Part shown: positions 34,807 to 47,000 of the stretch, in pieces
Layout of the letters: each line of letters begins with the position of its first letter
Numbering within the stretch: position 1 is the first letter of the stretch
Assembly (NCBI GenBank): GCA_036346225.1
Contig: JARFIW010001258.1
Location: 372,001-436,000 of the forward strand
Direction of reading: 5' to 3'
Length of the DNA stretch: 64,000 nucleotides
DNA from: Platerodrilus igneus
Taxonomy: Eukaryota > Arthropoda > Insecta > Coleoptera > Lycidae
Notes under the pieces: model-generated
Databases searched by the model: none
Seen by the model: only the letters and a program-made list of their open reading frames with translations
Told to the model about the DNA's origin: nothing
Translations under genes and position numbers: made by a program

Positions 34807-34965
34807 TCTTTCAAAATCCACTAATGTTGTAATGGGTAATCGACCAATTGTATTTTTCACTTTTGATTGCTCCACTCAGAAGTACCACATATAACTACAT
34901 TAGCCATGCGGCAAGTTTTTGTTTCCGGTCTAGCCCCCCCTATCGACTGTTATATGAGCGTCTTG

Positions 34966-35180
34966 ACCAACGATAACTGGTACAAATAAAAATATCGCAC
35001 CCCAGCTTAATCTTTAGAGTTATTGATCAGTGTATTGCCATTGTCACTGAAACGTAGGATGTAGTGCTAATCAACAATCATAATAGTCTTATTCCAACGC
35101 AACACGCAATACAAAGTTTACTACAACAATGCATCTATACGCATTGTGCGTGTAGATTCAAGTTTTTCTATATGTAACGT
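34966..35180 (+). repeat. left arm of the large inverted repeat, second part
   Basis: Matches the reverse complement of about 59465-59668 (for example TTATTGATCAGTGTATTG and CGCACCCCAGCTTAA). Bounded on the left by the hAT target duplication. The right limit is approximate. Confidence 0.8.
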
Positions 35181-36299
35181 GTTGATTTTCTTTCCCTTCA
35201 ACACTTACTATTTTTGTTTTACCGAACACATCTTTAGTAAACGTTCTGTACATAAATTTTCTTTTTGTACAAATTTATATTAATTTGGGTTGTCAAGCAT
35301 TTGTCTGTTATTTATTTAATGATTTAAATTGATTGGTTGCTATTCAAAGAGGGGTACATGTTTTAATCCATACTCTTTCCATTATCGGCGACACGACACA
35401 ACTTTGTCTTCGATCGTGAACAACGTAAGTTGAAAATACATACGCCATTTTTGCAAGGTGCTATGGAATATTGGATTTGGAATAGTGGCTACAATTTATA
35501 ATCCTACACTTTTGGTGGATCTCCGTACACTTTATCTACAGTGAAAATATTTATATAGAGTATTGGCTGGTGCATGAGTTTTCACTGTTAAACAGATATC
35601 TGGTCTGGATTGATAAAAATAGGCATAAGGTCGTTTAGCAAATTGATTTTGCTGTAATTTTTAAAGGAAGCTGATTGTCGTATTATTTAGTAAACACGAA
35701 TCGGCTTCTTATTCTTGTCGTATTTTTTTTTAAATAAATTTAGGTTATGCTGGACAGGTGTTTTGAGATTTTCGGCTGTTGTGTTTGAAGAGTGCAGTAT
35801 CACACATTGGTTACTGTATGGGCGTTTAAACCGCGAGAATTCAACTTTTAATTTGAATGGATGAATCATATTCAGTTATGAACATTATGGAATTTGATGG
35901 TTATTTGGAATTATCCGTGCAGGCATTTTAAGTTGGAAACAATTCGTATTTTATCCCTTAAACATAGTAATCTGGAGGTAGTAAGCTATGCAAATACTTA
36001 ATTTTGCACGTTTGTAAAGTCCATTAATTTTATTTATGCAATTGAAAACAATATCAAATTTGTAGCTAAGATCTTGCACTATAACATTTATTTAAAGCGT
36101 TTTCTAAAGGTTTATATTAGAGAAAGTTAATCCAAGATCGGCTCCTAAGAAAATTTACTAGTTTATGTGCACACAAAAAGCAGGTCACAAAAAAACTATT
36201 ACCTACAAAAAACAAAGGTAAAGGTAAATTATTATAAAAGTTCTCCAAATTTTATCTTGAGCGGTTTAATATTATTGATTGGTGAGAAGTGATATTGAT

Positions 36300-36301
<2 letters not shown>
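35181..36301. other. unassigned sequence inside the left arm insertion cluster
   Basis: Absent from the right arm, so inserted. No coding or structural similarity recognised. Confidence 0.4.

Positions 36302-36334
<33 letters not shown>
36302..36334. repeat. (AT)n microsatellite
   Basis: About 16 units, left of MITE copy 5. Confidence 0.95.
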
Positions 36335-36338
<4 letters not shown>

Positions 36339-36497
36339 TTTTAGGTAGTTAATTACACAAGGTAAGTTGATAAATACTATCGTATAATAGTGAATAAGAT
36401 GAAATAATAATAATAATTACTAGCTCGATTTGAAATAATCATTTGGGCTTTGCATAAAAGTCTAAGTTATTATTTCATCTTATTCACTATAATACGA
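36335..36497. repeat. MITE copy 5, internally deleted and self-complementary
   Basis: Contains the full terminal repeat (TTAGGTAGTTAATTACACAA, AAGTTGATAAATACTATCG). It then folds back: CGTATAATAGTGAATAAG on the left pairs with CTTATTCACTATAATACG on the right. The tRNA-like interior is gone. It lies between two AT arrays. Confidence 0.65.
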
Positions 36498-36518
36498 TAT
36501 ATATATATATATATATAT
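36498..36518. repeat. (AT)n microsatellite
   Basis: About 10 AT units between MITE copy 5 and LTR A. Confidence 0.95.
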
Positions 36519-38298
36519 TGCTGTGATAAGGGGTTGCTTAAGGGTGCACGTTATAGTAAAGGTCGTTCGGGAAGGAGTAATTAGGATAGGCAGCAGAAAA
36601 ATTGACATAGTTTGTAGATAGTAAGTAGTCAACACCCTGTATATAGAGTAGAGATAGATTTTGGGCGACGCAAGTAAACATAGGGAGACGAATAGTTGGC
36701 GTAGGAATGAGAAATACATTCATTAAGTAATTAGTAAATATTAAATACCCTGTAGATAAAGTTTAGTTAATTTAGGTAAAACAAATAAGGATATTTTCAG
36801 TGGAAGCACGCGTAATAAATGAAAAAGTGTATTTAGACACGCATTAAGAAAAAGAGTTCCAGACAATTAAATTAATACGGATATAAAAATAGAGTTTCAG
36901 GTAGTTAATATAAACGCATACAAAGATCTAATCATTTGATAAGAGAAAGGATTAAAAATTGCGTGAATCACATGTAAACATGAAAATTTAAACTCGGGTT
37001 GCATCAGTTGTTTATAGAAAAGCAAGTAATCTATCAAAATACAGCATGGTGATATAAAAGACAGCTGTGGACAGGTGGTGATTATGAGTAAATGTAGAGC
37101 ATTGCATCAGAAACTGTTCAATAGGTAATTATTTGATTGGTCAGAGACAAGCGACGAGTTCTAGACCAAACCCACGCATGGAGAGGGAATTCGAGATTAT
37201 ATTAGCAAGCACCTTGATGGGAAAGTCAGTTTTGAACTCAATGAAGGCCGAAGTGCATTGCCATTAAACAAAGTGATACGTAATAAGTAGAAAAGTGAAA
37301 AATAATATAAGTGCTAATATGAAGATAATTACCGTTTAAACGGTTTCGAGGTCTGAGGGAAATAGACTAGAATTCAGATGTTAAGAAAAAATACAATAAT
37401 ACAATTTAAATGTCAAGGGAAAAGAAGAATAATACAATTTTGAAGTACAGGGGTGAAACAAACTACAATTTTAAGTCTGGGGCAAGAATGATAAATTTGA
37501 AGAATTGAAATAAATTGGGTATATAATTTAATGGTGGTGATCCATAGTATAATAATTTGAATGGAATCCAGAATTGGGGAAGATCATTTTTTTGAAGCGT
37601 CGATGTGAAAAATATAAAACCAGGTCAGATTTTCAGTTATAAGACATTTGTTTTTCTATATGATATTTTATTTTATTTTTAATATTGAATTTGCTAAATA
37701 AGAAATGCTTGTGAAAAGTCAACAAAAGAAGTTGCATACGTATTGAATGAGTAATAAGAAAACAGGTATAGAATATTCTACATTTGTTGGTAAAGATCTT
37801 AATTTTCTTTGGTGACTTTGGGTTTTTGAGTAAATGATTGTTAATAAATGAGATTTATAAAATTAACTGATTGAAAAGTGTATTTCGAATAATTTCAAAA
37901 GCTGTATATAACATGTTGGTTTCATTATATAAAATCTAAATTTACTGAATTTTATAATTGCAAATAAATGCTAGCCGAGGTCATAAGATTTAAATAGTAC
38001 AAAAGGCGGAGCCACCAGTTGAGCAGGAAAGTGATAAGTTGCAAGGCGGTAACGTATCGAATTTTGTCATTGGTAGATAGAGTTGTTTACAGATAAAGTC
38101 CAGTTGATAGCGATATTAAGAAAACAGCTGGAGGAGGAAATAATTACACTTAATCGTGAATATTAAAATGGTGGTCCAATAATTTAGAGTACGAAGAAAA
38201 TAAATAAGGCAATTTTAAGTCGGGGCATGATAATTCTACGAATAGTATAGCAATAAAGAGGCAGCCCAACGAAGGGGCTTGAGTATCCAATATCATAG

Positions 38299-38300
<2 letters not shown>
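36519..38300 (+). mobile_element. solo LTR A, family 2
   Basis: TGCTGTGATAAGGGG...ATCATAGCA: canonical TG...CA ends. It matches LTR B (38332-40417) in inverted orientation, for example AACACCCTGTATATA and the first 60 bases. Near the 3' end (38265-38290) it has a PBS-like block (GGCAGCCCAACGAAGGGGC), the same tRNA-Lys-type motif seen in family 1. AT arrays touch both ends. No protein remains. Confidence 0.7.

Positions 38301-38331
<31 letters not shown>
38301..38331. repeat. (AT)n microsatellite
   Basis: About 15 units at the centre of the head-to-head LTR pair. Confidence 0.95.
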
Positions 38332-38334
<3 letters not shown>

Positions 38335-40415
38335 CTATGTATAAACAGGAATTGGAATTATCGAGCCCCGACGTTGGGTTCCTTATTAATACTGCTATGC
38401 TCCCTAATTATTCGCGCCCCATCTTTTGGTCGACATATAAATATTGCTATGTATTAACTGTATTTATCAATCTCCGACATTGGGCTGTCATATAAATATG
38501 CAAGAACTCCCTCCAGGAATTTAACTGGATTTTATCGTGTCTCGACCTTGTCGACCAATAACAAAACTTGATATGTTACCGCCTTACTCGTTATCAATTT
38601 CGTATTCAACTTATAGCTCTTCCTTTATTGTTTAAATTATCAAATTACAGTGCGATTAACTTTATCTCTTGACCTCGACTAGCGTTTATTTAGAATTATA
38701 AAAGTTAATCCAATTCTATATAATGAAACAAATATTATGTACAGTTTTGTAAATTGTTAAAATACACTTTTCAATTAACTAATGTTGTAAATCTCTTTTA
38801 TCAAAAATCATATACTATTCAATCAATCTGAAGTCATCAAAAAAACTATTATTTTTATAAAAAGAAGTGTGGAACGTTTAAAACCTCTTTATCATATAAT
38901 ACCCTTTTTACGTGTGCAAGTCCTTTGTTTTGTTGACTTCGTCACATTAATTTATATTAAGCAAATTCAATATTCAAATAAAAAAAATAGAAAAATAATG
39001 TCTTATAACTAAAAATCTAACCTGGTCTATTTTCTTCGCTATTTCCTTTTCGCAATTGACGCATCCATTATCAGCTAATATTTTCCATGCATTATACCAT
39101 CCATTTGGATAAAAATTGTTTTCCCCCAATTCAGAATTATTACATGTCTATTCGAAATATTGTCTATCCACACGCTTGAACCATTGCATTTAAATTATTG
39201 CCATCACCCTCTGGACTACCATTATTAAATTTATACTTATGCACCCCAAATTATTGTCGTCTCATTTTGATTTATTACTTCTTCTCAGAATTTATTATCA
39301 TCAATTTCTCCAGACTTAGAATACCAACTATTCTCAGAATATCATTTATTTTCCCCAAACTTAAAATTCTTATCATTTATTCTTCACGGATTCGAATATC
39401 ATTTGTTCCCCCCGAACTCAGACTTGAAATTCTTATCATTTATTTTCCACGGACTCGTAGTTTATACTCCCCGAACTCAGAGCCCTATTATTATTATTAT
39501 GTTTTAGTTTAAATAAATTCCCCAAAATCTACTTACCTTCAATCGGCAATCATAAATTTCATCTTAGTCGCACTTATACAATTTTTCACTTTAAATTATT
39601 ATTACGTATCGCACTTTGTTTCAGAGTGGCGCACCTCGGCCTTTGTTGAGTTGAAAACTGAGTTCGTTATCACTGTCCCTGTTAATATATTATTGATCTC
39701 CTACTTCGTCAGTGGGTATGCCCTACAAACTCGTCGCTAGTTTTAACCAATCAAATCTTTGCATTTAAGGTAGCTTCTGATGTAATTTTCTTTGCTTTCA
39801 AGTAATTGTGGCCTGCTTGCAGGTGCCTCGTTATCAAACATGCGGTGTTTTGACGAATCTAATCGCTTTTCCATGTTGTACATAAACAACTGATGCAATT
39901 CGACTTTTAATTTTCATATCTACCTGTTATTTACGCAATTTTTAATCACCTTTCTTTATCACAATTATTAACTACTTGTACGCATTTACACTATGCTTCT
40001 TGAAGCACTATTTCTTATCTCCGTATTAACCTAATTGTTTGGAACTCTTTTGAATGCGTGTTTAATTACACTTTATTATGTTTACTTATAAATACGCATG
40101 CTTCCACTGACAAATATCATTATTTGCATTGCCTAAAGTAACTAAAACTCTATCTACATGGTGTTAAATATTTACTATCTACTTAATGCATGTATTTCTT
40201 ATTCCTACGCTAACTATGCGTCTTCCTGTGTTTATTTGCGTCGCTTAAAACTATTTATACTTTATATACAGGGTGTTGACTGCTTACTATTTACAAACTA
40301 TCTCCATTTCTCAACTTTCTATTAAATAAGTGCAGTTTTTTGCTTCCTATTATAATTTCTAATTCCTAAACGACCTTTACTATAAAATACACCCTTAAAC
40401 AACCCCTTATCACAG

Positions 40416-40417
<2 letters not shown>
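38332..40417 (-). mobile_element. solo LTR B, family 2 (minus strand)
   Basis: On the minus strand it starts TGCTGTGATAAGGGG (at 40417). It ends in three tandem PBS-like units (plus coordinates about 38365-38385, 38405-38440, 38470-38495), each preceded by an AGCA-type LTR end. One reads AACCCAACGTCGGGGCTCGA. Open frames inside, such as 39198-39512, are chance. AT arrays flank both sides. Confidence 0.7.

Positions 40418-40450
<33 letters not shown>
40418..40450. repeat. (AT)n microsatellite
   Basis: About 16 units, right of LTR B. Confidence 0.95.
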
Positions 40451-40453
<3 letters not shown>

Positions 40454-40812
40454 GGATTAATAGGACATTTAGTAAGTTCTGAAACTTTTAAAATTAAGGG
40501 GATAATAAACATATTGTTATTTTTTTGGAGCTATGATAATTATTGTTCCCTAAATACTTTTGAGTCGTCTTTGCTAGGCATTCTTTTTAGAGTGATTGAA
40601 GACGTCACTTTCAGTATTTTGGGCTTTAGGGTTTCCAGGCTGTCTTCTGGCGCCCAAAATTCTTAACATCAGTTATTGGAATTAAGTTTGATCTCCATGA
40701 CCCACGACCCAGCCAAGTCGAGTTAGCGGGGAAATCTCATTTTATTTCACCATGTCTGGCGACTGCCTTTTCCAGGAAAATCAAAAAATAGATGACAAAT
40801 GTTTCAATTTAC
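40451..40812. other. unassigned sequence, right end of the insertion cluster
   Basis: Starts CAGGGATTAATAGG after the TA array, reminiscent of a MITE end, but no matching inverted end was found. Confidence 0.35.
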
Positions 40813-41821
40813 GCCAGTAATAATATCATGTCTAGACTGATTGTTACAACCAGCAGGGCATAGAAACGATCTGCAGAATGCCCCAAAATGTACGGTACTA
40901 GAGCGTAACATGGAACAAATTTTGAGTGCGTGAAGTTAGCGAAATGATGTTGACAGGAATCATTTTAATTTGGTGTTATGATTAGTGCTAGGCTAGTGTT
41001 GATTACTGTCCAAATATTAAATCCAACAGATTACTCAAAATAGGGTTATTAGCAGTAAAAGTTATCCGCTAGCTTCATGACTGGCGGAAAATTTTGAAAA
41101 CAATAATTTTAAGTGGTGAAATGGTTAGTGCTGTTTATTGCCAAAATATAAAATTCATTGGTATACTCAAGCAGAAGTTATTAGTAGTTAAAGTTATTTC
41201 GCTAACTTCACGTCTGTGGAAAAATTTCGAGAGGAATAATTTTAGGTGTTGTAATCGTGAGTGCTAGGTTGGTGCTGTTTACTGCAAACATTTTAAAACC
41301 AGGAATTAGTTAAAGTTATTCCCTTAACCTTACACCTGGCAAAAATTGTTGGCCAGAATAATTTAAACTGGTGTAATAATTAGTGCTACATTATTGCTAT
41401 TTATTGCCAAAACATTGAAGTATTGTAACGGGTTAAAGTTATTCTGCAAACTCTACGCTTGGCCAAACAATGTTGGCAAGGATAATTTTGACTGGTGGAA
41501 TGGTTTGTGCTTTGTGAGTGCTGTTTACTGCCAAAATAGTAAAGCCATCGAACTACTTAAAACCGAGTTAAAGCCAGTTAAAGATATTCCACTGACTTTA
41601 TTGCTTGGAAAAAGTGTTGGCAGGAATATTCTTAACTCTTATAGGACATAGTGGTGGTTAAATTTTAATCTATTGAAAAACTCAGTCAAGGTATACGTGG
41701 TATTCCTGAAAAAAGATCTAGTTGTTAACCAAGCGTTGCTTATGCTAAACAAAAACATCTTTGTAAATAGAAATATTAATAAAACGAACCCTGTTGGAAT
41801 TTATGGTCCTGGAAATTGAAG
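40813..41821 (+). repeat. left arm of the large inverted repeat, third part
   Basis: Matches the reverse complement of 56690-57350 and 59097-59450. Includes the single-copy hAT target CTCAAGCA at 41166-41173, the empty-site version of the TGTTTGAG duplication in the other arm. It ends at the BEL/Pao insertion with TGAAG as its flank. Confidence 0.85.
40940..41650 (+). repeat. degenerate tandem repeat of about 125 bp in the arm
   Basis: Units recur near 40947, 41082, 41215, 41338, 41460 and 41608. Each has a GTTGGCAGGAATAATTTTA-like start, a TTAGTGCTAGG / TGCTGTTTACTGCCAAAA middle and a GTTAAAGTTATTC end. Spacing runs 122-148. The same units appear inverted in the right arm at 56870-57350 and 59097-59345. 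Confidence 0.75.
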
Positions 41822-42136
41822 TGTTGAGGGAATGCTTCCCACTGAGGGATGATTCTTACTTTATTTCAGGGTATCATCGCTTTGGTGTGGTATCTAATAT
41901 TAAAGTTCTTTTAATTTTATAAAGATTTTTATTTTTATTGACACATATTTTTGATACATGAGTTTGTTTTAATATACAAAGTTTGCTACGAAGCTAAGAA
42001 ATATAAAATAATATAGTGGACTGTAAATAAGTAGACCGAATGCACCCCATTACATACAGGCAACTATACATGCACTGATGTGTATAAATGTGTAAGCGCA
42101 ATAGCTGCGCGATGCAAATAATAGCAGTACTGAACA
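41822..42136 (-). repeat. 3' LTR of the BEL/Pao element
   Basis: Minus strand starts TGTTCAGTACTGC and ends CTCAACA. Direct repeat of 49193-49505. Confidence 0.85.
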
Positions 42137-42339
42137 TGTCGGCGGCCTTGAAAGTAACCAGTTTCAACAAATTAACAACGTAAATTGAATAATATAAGAA
42201 AGGTAAATATAGTGTTTAAAAACGACAATGTGACTGGTGTATACATAATCATAAAAAAACATTAGAGAAATTTGAGTACTTAATTTAACATGAACAATGA
42301 TATACAATCGTTTAATTGCTAACAAACATTTATTTGACT

Positions 42340-43403
42340 AGTCGACAGGTAGAACACTCAACTTAGTTATTGCTCGTTTCACAATGCCACTTTTCGTCAA
42401 AACGTATATCACTCTCACTACACCGTCTGCACCTGGAAGGACTTCTGTGATTCTGCCTAGTGCCCACTGCTGAGGCAGGCTGTTATCATCTCGAAGTATT
42501 ACTAGACTACCGATAAGGTTACTAACTTCTTTCTTAAACTTCCATTTGGTTCGTTGATAAAGGTTGTATAAATAATCTCTTTTTCAGCGAGCCCATATAT
42601 CTTGGGTCAATTTTTGCAATTTTTGAAATTTTGATAGCACGTCACCTTGAGGTGCTGCATTAAGAAGTCGACCAATTATGAAATAACCGGGTGTCACGGT
42701 CACGAATTTAATATCGCTTCCACTTGTATTAATATAGTTAGAAATTCTTCAAATGTATAAGAATTATTTAACAGTACACGCTTGAGGTGATATTTTAATG
42801 ATTTTACTGAAGCCTCCCACAATCCACCAAAATGTGGCGATTGGGCAGGTATAAAATGCCATTGCATTAGACTATTGTCAAAGTAATTTTGAACTGGTTG
42901 ACGGCTGATAATTTGGTAAATATCCTTGAATGCATTGTTTGCGCCGATGAAGTTGGATCCATTGTAGGAATACAAATTGTTGCACATGCCTCGTCTTATA
43001 CAAAACACTTACATGCTGCGATAAAACATTCAGATGTGAGTTCGGTTACTAATTGAATATAAACTGTCCTTGTGGCAAAGCAAATAAAAATACAGATATA
43101 GCATTTTAAGGTTTTTTTATTTCTATACTTCATTTCTTTCAGAGAAAAGGCCCGGCATAGTCGAGATCGCAATTAGAAAATACATAAGAAGGATTAATTC
43201 GAGGCGGGTAAGTTTTTCATTTGATTATGATTAACCGGTGGACTAGCTTTAAAACAAATTACACAAGTTGGAATGACGTTTCGTACCGCATTGCGACCAT
43301 CTAGGAGCCTAAACCTTTGTCGGATAAAGAATAAAGTAGGTTGAGAGCCGGAATGAAAATTACGCAATATTGCATTTTTAGGAATTAATACAAGATGTTT
43401 AAA
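42340..43403 (-). pseudogene. BEL/Pao integrase and pol C-terminus
   Basis: Minus-strand reading: an N-terminal zinc-binding-like region (LIPKNAILRNFHSGS, IRQRF, NVIPTCVICFKAS) at 43400-43230. The first catalytic block CDLDYAGPF is at about 43165, then YICIFICFATRTVYIQLVTE. The second catalytic block reads YNGSNFIGAN near 42970, where the family has DNG: the catalytic Asp is Tyr. HFGGLWEASVKSLKYHL follows and carries the catalytic Glu. The end (42690-42345) is the typical C-terminal segment (TPGYFIIGR, LVILRDDNSLPQQWALGRI, KLSVLPVD). Frameshifts occur near 43160 and 43010. Confidence 0.85.
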
Positions 43404-45205
43404 ATTACATGATATGTCAGTTGTAACCTTCGGTTTTATTTAATAAATTCCCATTACCTATCTCGTATACTTTTTTATTTTAAGATTCATATTTTAGGAA
43501 GTTAGGTGCATTGTGATTTACTCGAGGTAGTTTTAAAATAGTTTATCTTATTCTTGTTAGGGCAGGTGGTCAAAATTCCATTTGGCATATTAGTCATTTT
43601 AGAAACCCATGATGAGTAAGAGGCTCTATTCAATACATATTCTTCGTAAACCGTGTCGTATGTTAAGTACATTTTATCCCATTCCCAAAATAGATGCTAA
43701 GAAGTTTCAGTAAGAAGTCAATTTCACGTTTCACGTTCATGCCACTTGTTCAGGTTAATTGTTACACCCCACTCATTTCCGAGAGTGGTGACAGTGGGTA
43801 GTTTGTAGTTCTTCAATCAATCAGCGTTGGAGACTTAATGGTTAAGATGTGAATGCACCGTCGATAGCTCGAAGACGAAAGGTAGAACAGGTCGCGCGCG
43901 CGTAAGATGTGCTTTTAAAGAATTCAAGTCAAGGGCGTGATGCGTGATCGAATTGTTACCCCGTATTTATAATGGGAGATTTGATTAGCGTGTCGACGAA
44001 ATTGGTTTTAAACAACCATTACGTTTCTAGTTTTTGATAGAGACGGATATTTAATTTCTACGGTGAGTTGTGCGATCCGAGAGTCTCCGAGTGTAATTCA
44101 GTGGAAACCCTTAGCCAACGTATATAAAGTTTTTAGTTTTACGGTCTTAAGCTAAGGAGTTAATTATTAACACACTAAGACGATATTTCTATAGATATAT
44201 CCTTTAGTTTCAATTGCAAGTCTAGTTCAAGCGAGATCCTTTTAAATAGTAAGCTAGTAGTTCATGGAGTACATTTTATTGTGCCGCGTCTGAAACCGTC
44301 TTCAGGGATTGCTTATGTGCCGTCCTAGTCCTGGAGCTTACACATATTTTTGTGATACTATCAAAGAAATCCTGTGCTAAAGTCCTGGATTTACAACAAT
44401 ATTTCTGTGCTGTAAGTAATATTCATTGCCATAAACATTTTTAATCTATAGGTGTGCGGTTTAAAATATGTATAGATATTTCCCATATAACATTACTTTA
44501 AAATTGTTTCCTTAGTTTAGATTATTAGCAGCTATCATTATTCTCGCACAGGTATAGGAGGATCCGTTAGGGAATAGGTTAATAATTATTATTTTACACT
44601 CCTCAGGAGATATACAAATGTGATGTTGACAATAATTTCTGTAACGTAGAAAATAGAAGCGTATTATTTGAAAAGTGACATAATTTAACTGGATGTGTTT
44701 CATATTGAATGTCATGGTGTTAGTCTTTAGCGTGAGTTGATATTGGTAAAGAGAGGCAAATTAATTACTGTACACAGGAACTCAGATATTTTAATATACA
44801 GGATGTTACGCCTATTAATTGATCATTGCATCGTAGAGTTATAGTTCAGACAAATTGTTTGTCTTTATTTCCAGCGACCAGGTACTAAATATAAGCTTGG
44901 TTTCAGTAACTTTAGGGGGATAATTAGTACCACGTTATTTCGCCGTCCCGGGTTCTTGCCAGAAGAGGTCGACTTTTCCCTTATTTCACAGGCCTCTGGT
45001 AACGACAAGGAATCCGTGCCATCATCTTATGATATTAGGCAGAACTCAATTAAAATAAGGGTGGTACCCACAATTTCGATTTGTGACGACACGTCACCAT
45101 AGCACCCCCCCCCCTCCGATCCCACCCCAACGCGACTGCAGTTAACGAGCCACGGCTGAGTTTACTATGTCAAGTAGTTCACCGTGCTTTGTTCATACTA
45201 TCACC
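43404..45205. other. about 1.8-kb insertion inside BEL/Pao pol
   Basis: The pol reading stops at about 45225 (RTKLSLDD) and resumes at 43403 (VLIPKN) with almost no loss of pol sequence. Between lies DNA with no recognisable coding content, C-runs near 45104 and 45205, and an untraced terminal structure. Identity unknown. Confidence 0.5.
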
Positions 45206-46950
45206 CCCCACCCCCCTATCATCTAACGACAATTTAGTACGTAACACAGTGTGCGCTAATCTGCTGCCTAACCCCGAAGTATCCCAATGTCATCAAGAAA
45301 TGGGCTTAAGGACTTTAGGTTGCTATTTGGTTTTACTGATTCAGCTAATTTCAAGCTTCGTAAATCATCAGCAAAACACTCAAGCTGTAATGCCTTGATT
45401 AGAATCACCTCGAAGTTTTGCTCTTTGTGACAAGTAATATGTAAGGAATCAATCTTAAATCTTTTCTTAAATTTTTTGCGTTTAGTAAAGCGCAAGCAGT
45501 ATGATAATACATGTATTAATTTTATGTAGCTCGAAAACCTTTTAAAGGTATCGTGACAAGATAAAATAGGTAAGAAAACAGTTTTAACAATGAGCACAGG
45601 ATGGTTTGAAGAAATTCGTGAGAACCTTGTGATGTGACAATCTTGCGGTCAATAATCTTGAATGCTTTGATAAAAACGTTGGACCCTGCCACCATGTTGA
45701 GTACGTTTCTATTTCAGCGGGACTTATTCCCCTAGAAATTGTCAGTGGGATTGTATATAGATGAGATATGATTCCAATTATTTATGTTAGAGATATTTTG
45801 AATCTCCGCAATCCGGTTGCACACGAAAACCATCCACGAGCAAAGTTACACACTTAGCCATGAAAGAACTATAGTGAAATCTGTCCAATAGTATGTGGAA
45901 GAGATGTTTAACTGCAACGATAAGGTAACCCTTTTAACCAACAATAGGGTGACTTGTATATTGCCGATGTAATGTTCTGATTTTATTAGACACATGCACC
46001 ATAAGCTTTCTTAGAAGCATCACAGAAACCATGCAGTTGGATATTAATGGGATCCTTAAGCAGAGCATGTCTGGGTATTTTTAGAACATTGCCATTTGGC
46101 ATTAGATTATAGAAGTTAATCCAGTATTTATAAAAATTTACTGGTATGAAAACGCCCGGTTAAGTTTAGCTAGCCAAAGCTGTTACAATATAATTTTTGC
46201 CTAAAAAGTGATTGGACCAAGAAGAACAAGAGGATCGAATATTTGAGATATTGTTGAAAGAATACTTCGTTTAGTAATAGAATTGGACAAGTTTGAAGTT
46301 ATTTGGGAGTTATAAATAGAGCACTTTGTAGCAGATTCATACGATATTCCAAGAGTTTTGCTATTTGGGGCACTTTTAGTGAAGTGCTTTACAGTCGAAT
46401 CATTGTTAGAGCCTATATTTTCTAACAGAGCTTGATCATATGCGGTATATTTCCGCAGTTCGAATCCATAGTCCCGAAAGATGCTTACTATGTCTTTTTG
46501 TATCATACGCAGTTCGTTTAAGGAGCAATTACTGGTAACCAAGTCATCAACGTAGAAGTCATTGAGTACTACGTCAGATTTGGTGTGAAAGTCAGCTTGA
46601 CATTCCCCCGCAATTTGCTTTAAGCAGCGCATTGCTAGAAATGAGGCTGATGCCATGCCATATTTAACTGTATTAAGTTCGAAATATGACAAACTTTCAT
46701 TAGAATTATTTCGCCAAACAATACGCTGTAGGCTCAGCTCTTCCGGTCTGATATTGATTTGTGGATACATCCCACTGGAATCGGCTACCGCTAAGAAACT
46801 ATGTGAAACGGAAATGCTATTATAGGGTAATTGTCCTGATATGATCCATCCTAATTTCGTCTTGTTTAATATAGGCAAATTTTTACCTAGTATAATTTGC
46901 CCAAAACTTAGAAGTTTATAAAATATGCTTGCTCCGAGAAGCATATCAAT
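45206..46950 (-). pseudogene. BEL/Pao reverse transcriptase and RNase H
   Basis: The minus strand from 46944 reads LLGASIFYKLLSFGQIILGK and KTKLGWIISGQ. The RT core follows: KYGMASASFLAMRCLKQIAG, DFYVDDLVTSN (YVDD catalytic box intact), then RKYTAYDQALL and SKTLGISYE. RNase H-like sequence (LHGFCDASKKAYGACVY, near 46020) and the PFLDDIGILRG connection (45280) follow in broken frames. The frame is open 46944-46201 and broken below that. In an intact element this copies the genomic RNA. Confidence 0.85.
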
Positions 46951-47000
46951 TTCAGGAGTATTTAAGTTTTGTCAGCTAGCAGAATACTATTTGGAATTTT

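Larger units (their letters stand above)
26651..34965 (+). mobile_element. 8.3-kb hAT-type insertion, composite
   Basis: Flanked by the direct 8-bp duplication ACCAACGA (26643-26650 and 34966-34973). The opposite arm holds a single copy at 59661-59668, the empty site. The ends read CAGCGCGCCCATA and, inverted, CAAGACGCTCATA: imperfect terminal repeats, each followed by a C/G-run. 8-bp duplications and CAG-type ends are typical of hAT elements. Inside are a probable solo LTR, a ZMYM-like hAT transposase gene and an RTE-like insertion splitting that gene. Confidence 0.8.

Noticed and set aside
39198..39512. 104-codon frame in LTR B
   Set aside because: AT-rich frame without family motifs; the inverted LTR A does not keep it open.
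43762..45060. Possible LTR from TGTTACACCCCAC to GTGGTACCCAC
   Set aside because: Ends are suggestive but neither a target duplication nor a second copy was found.
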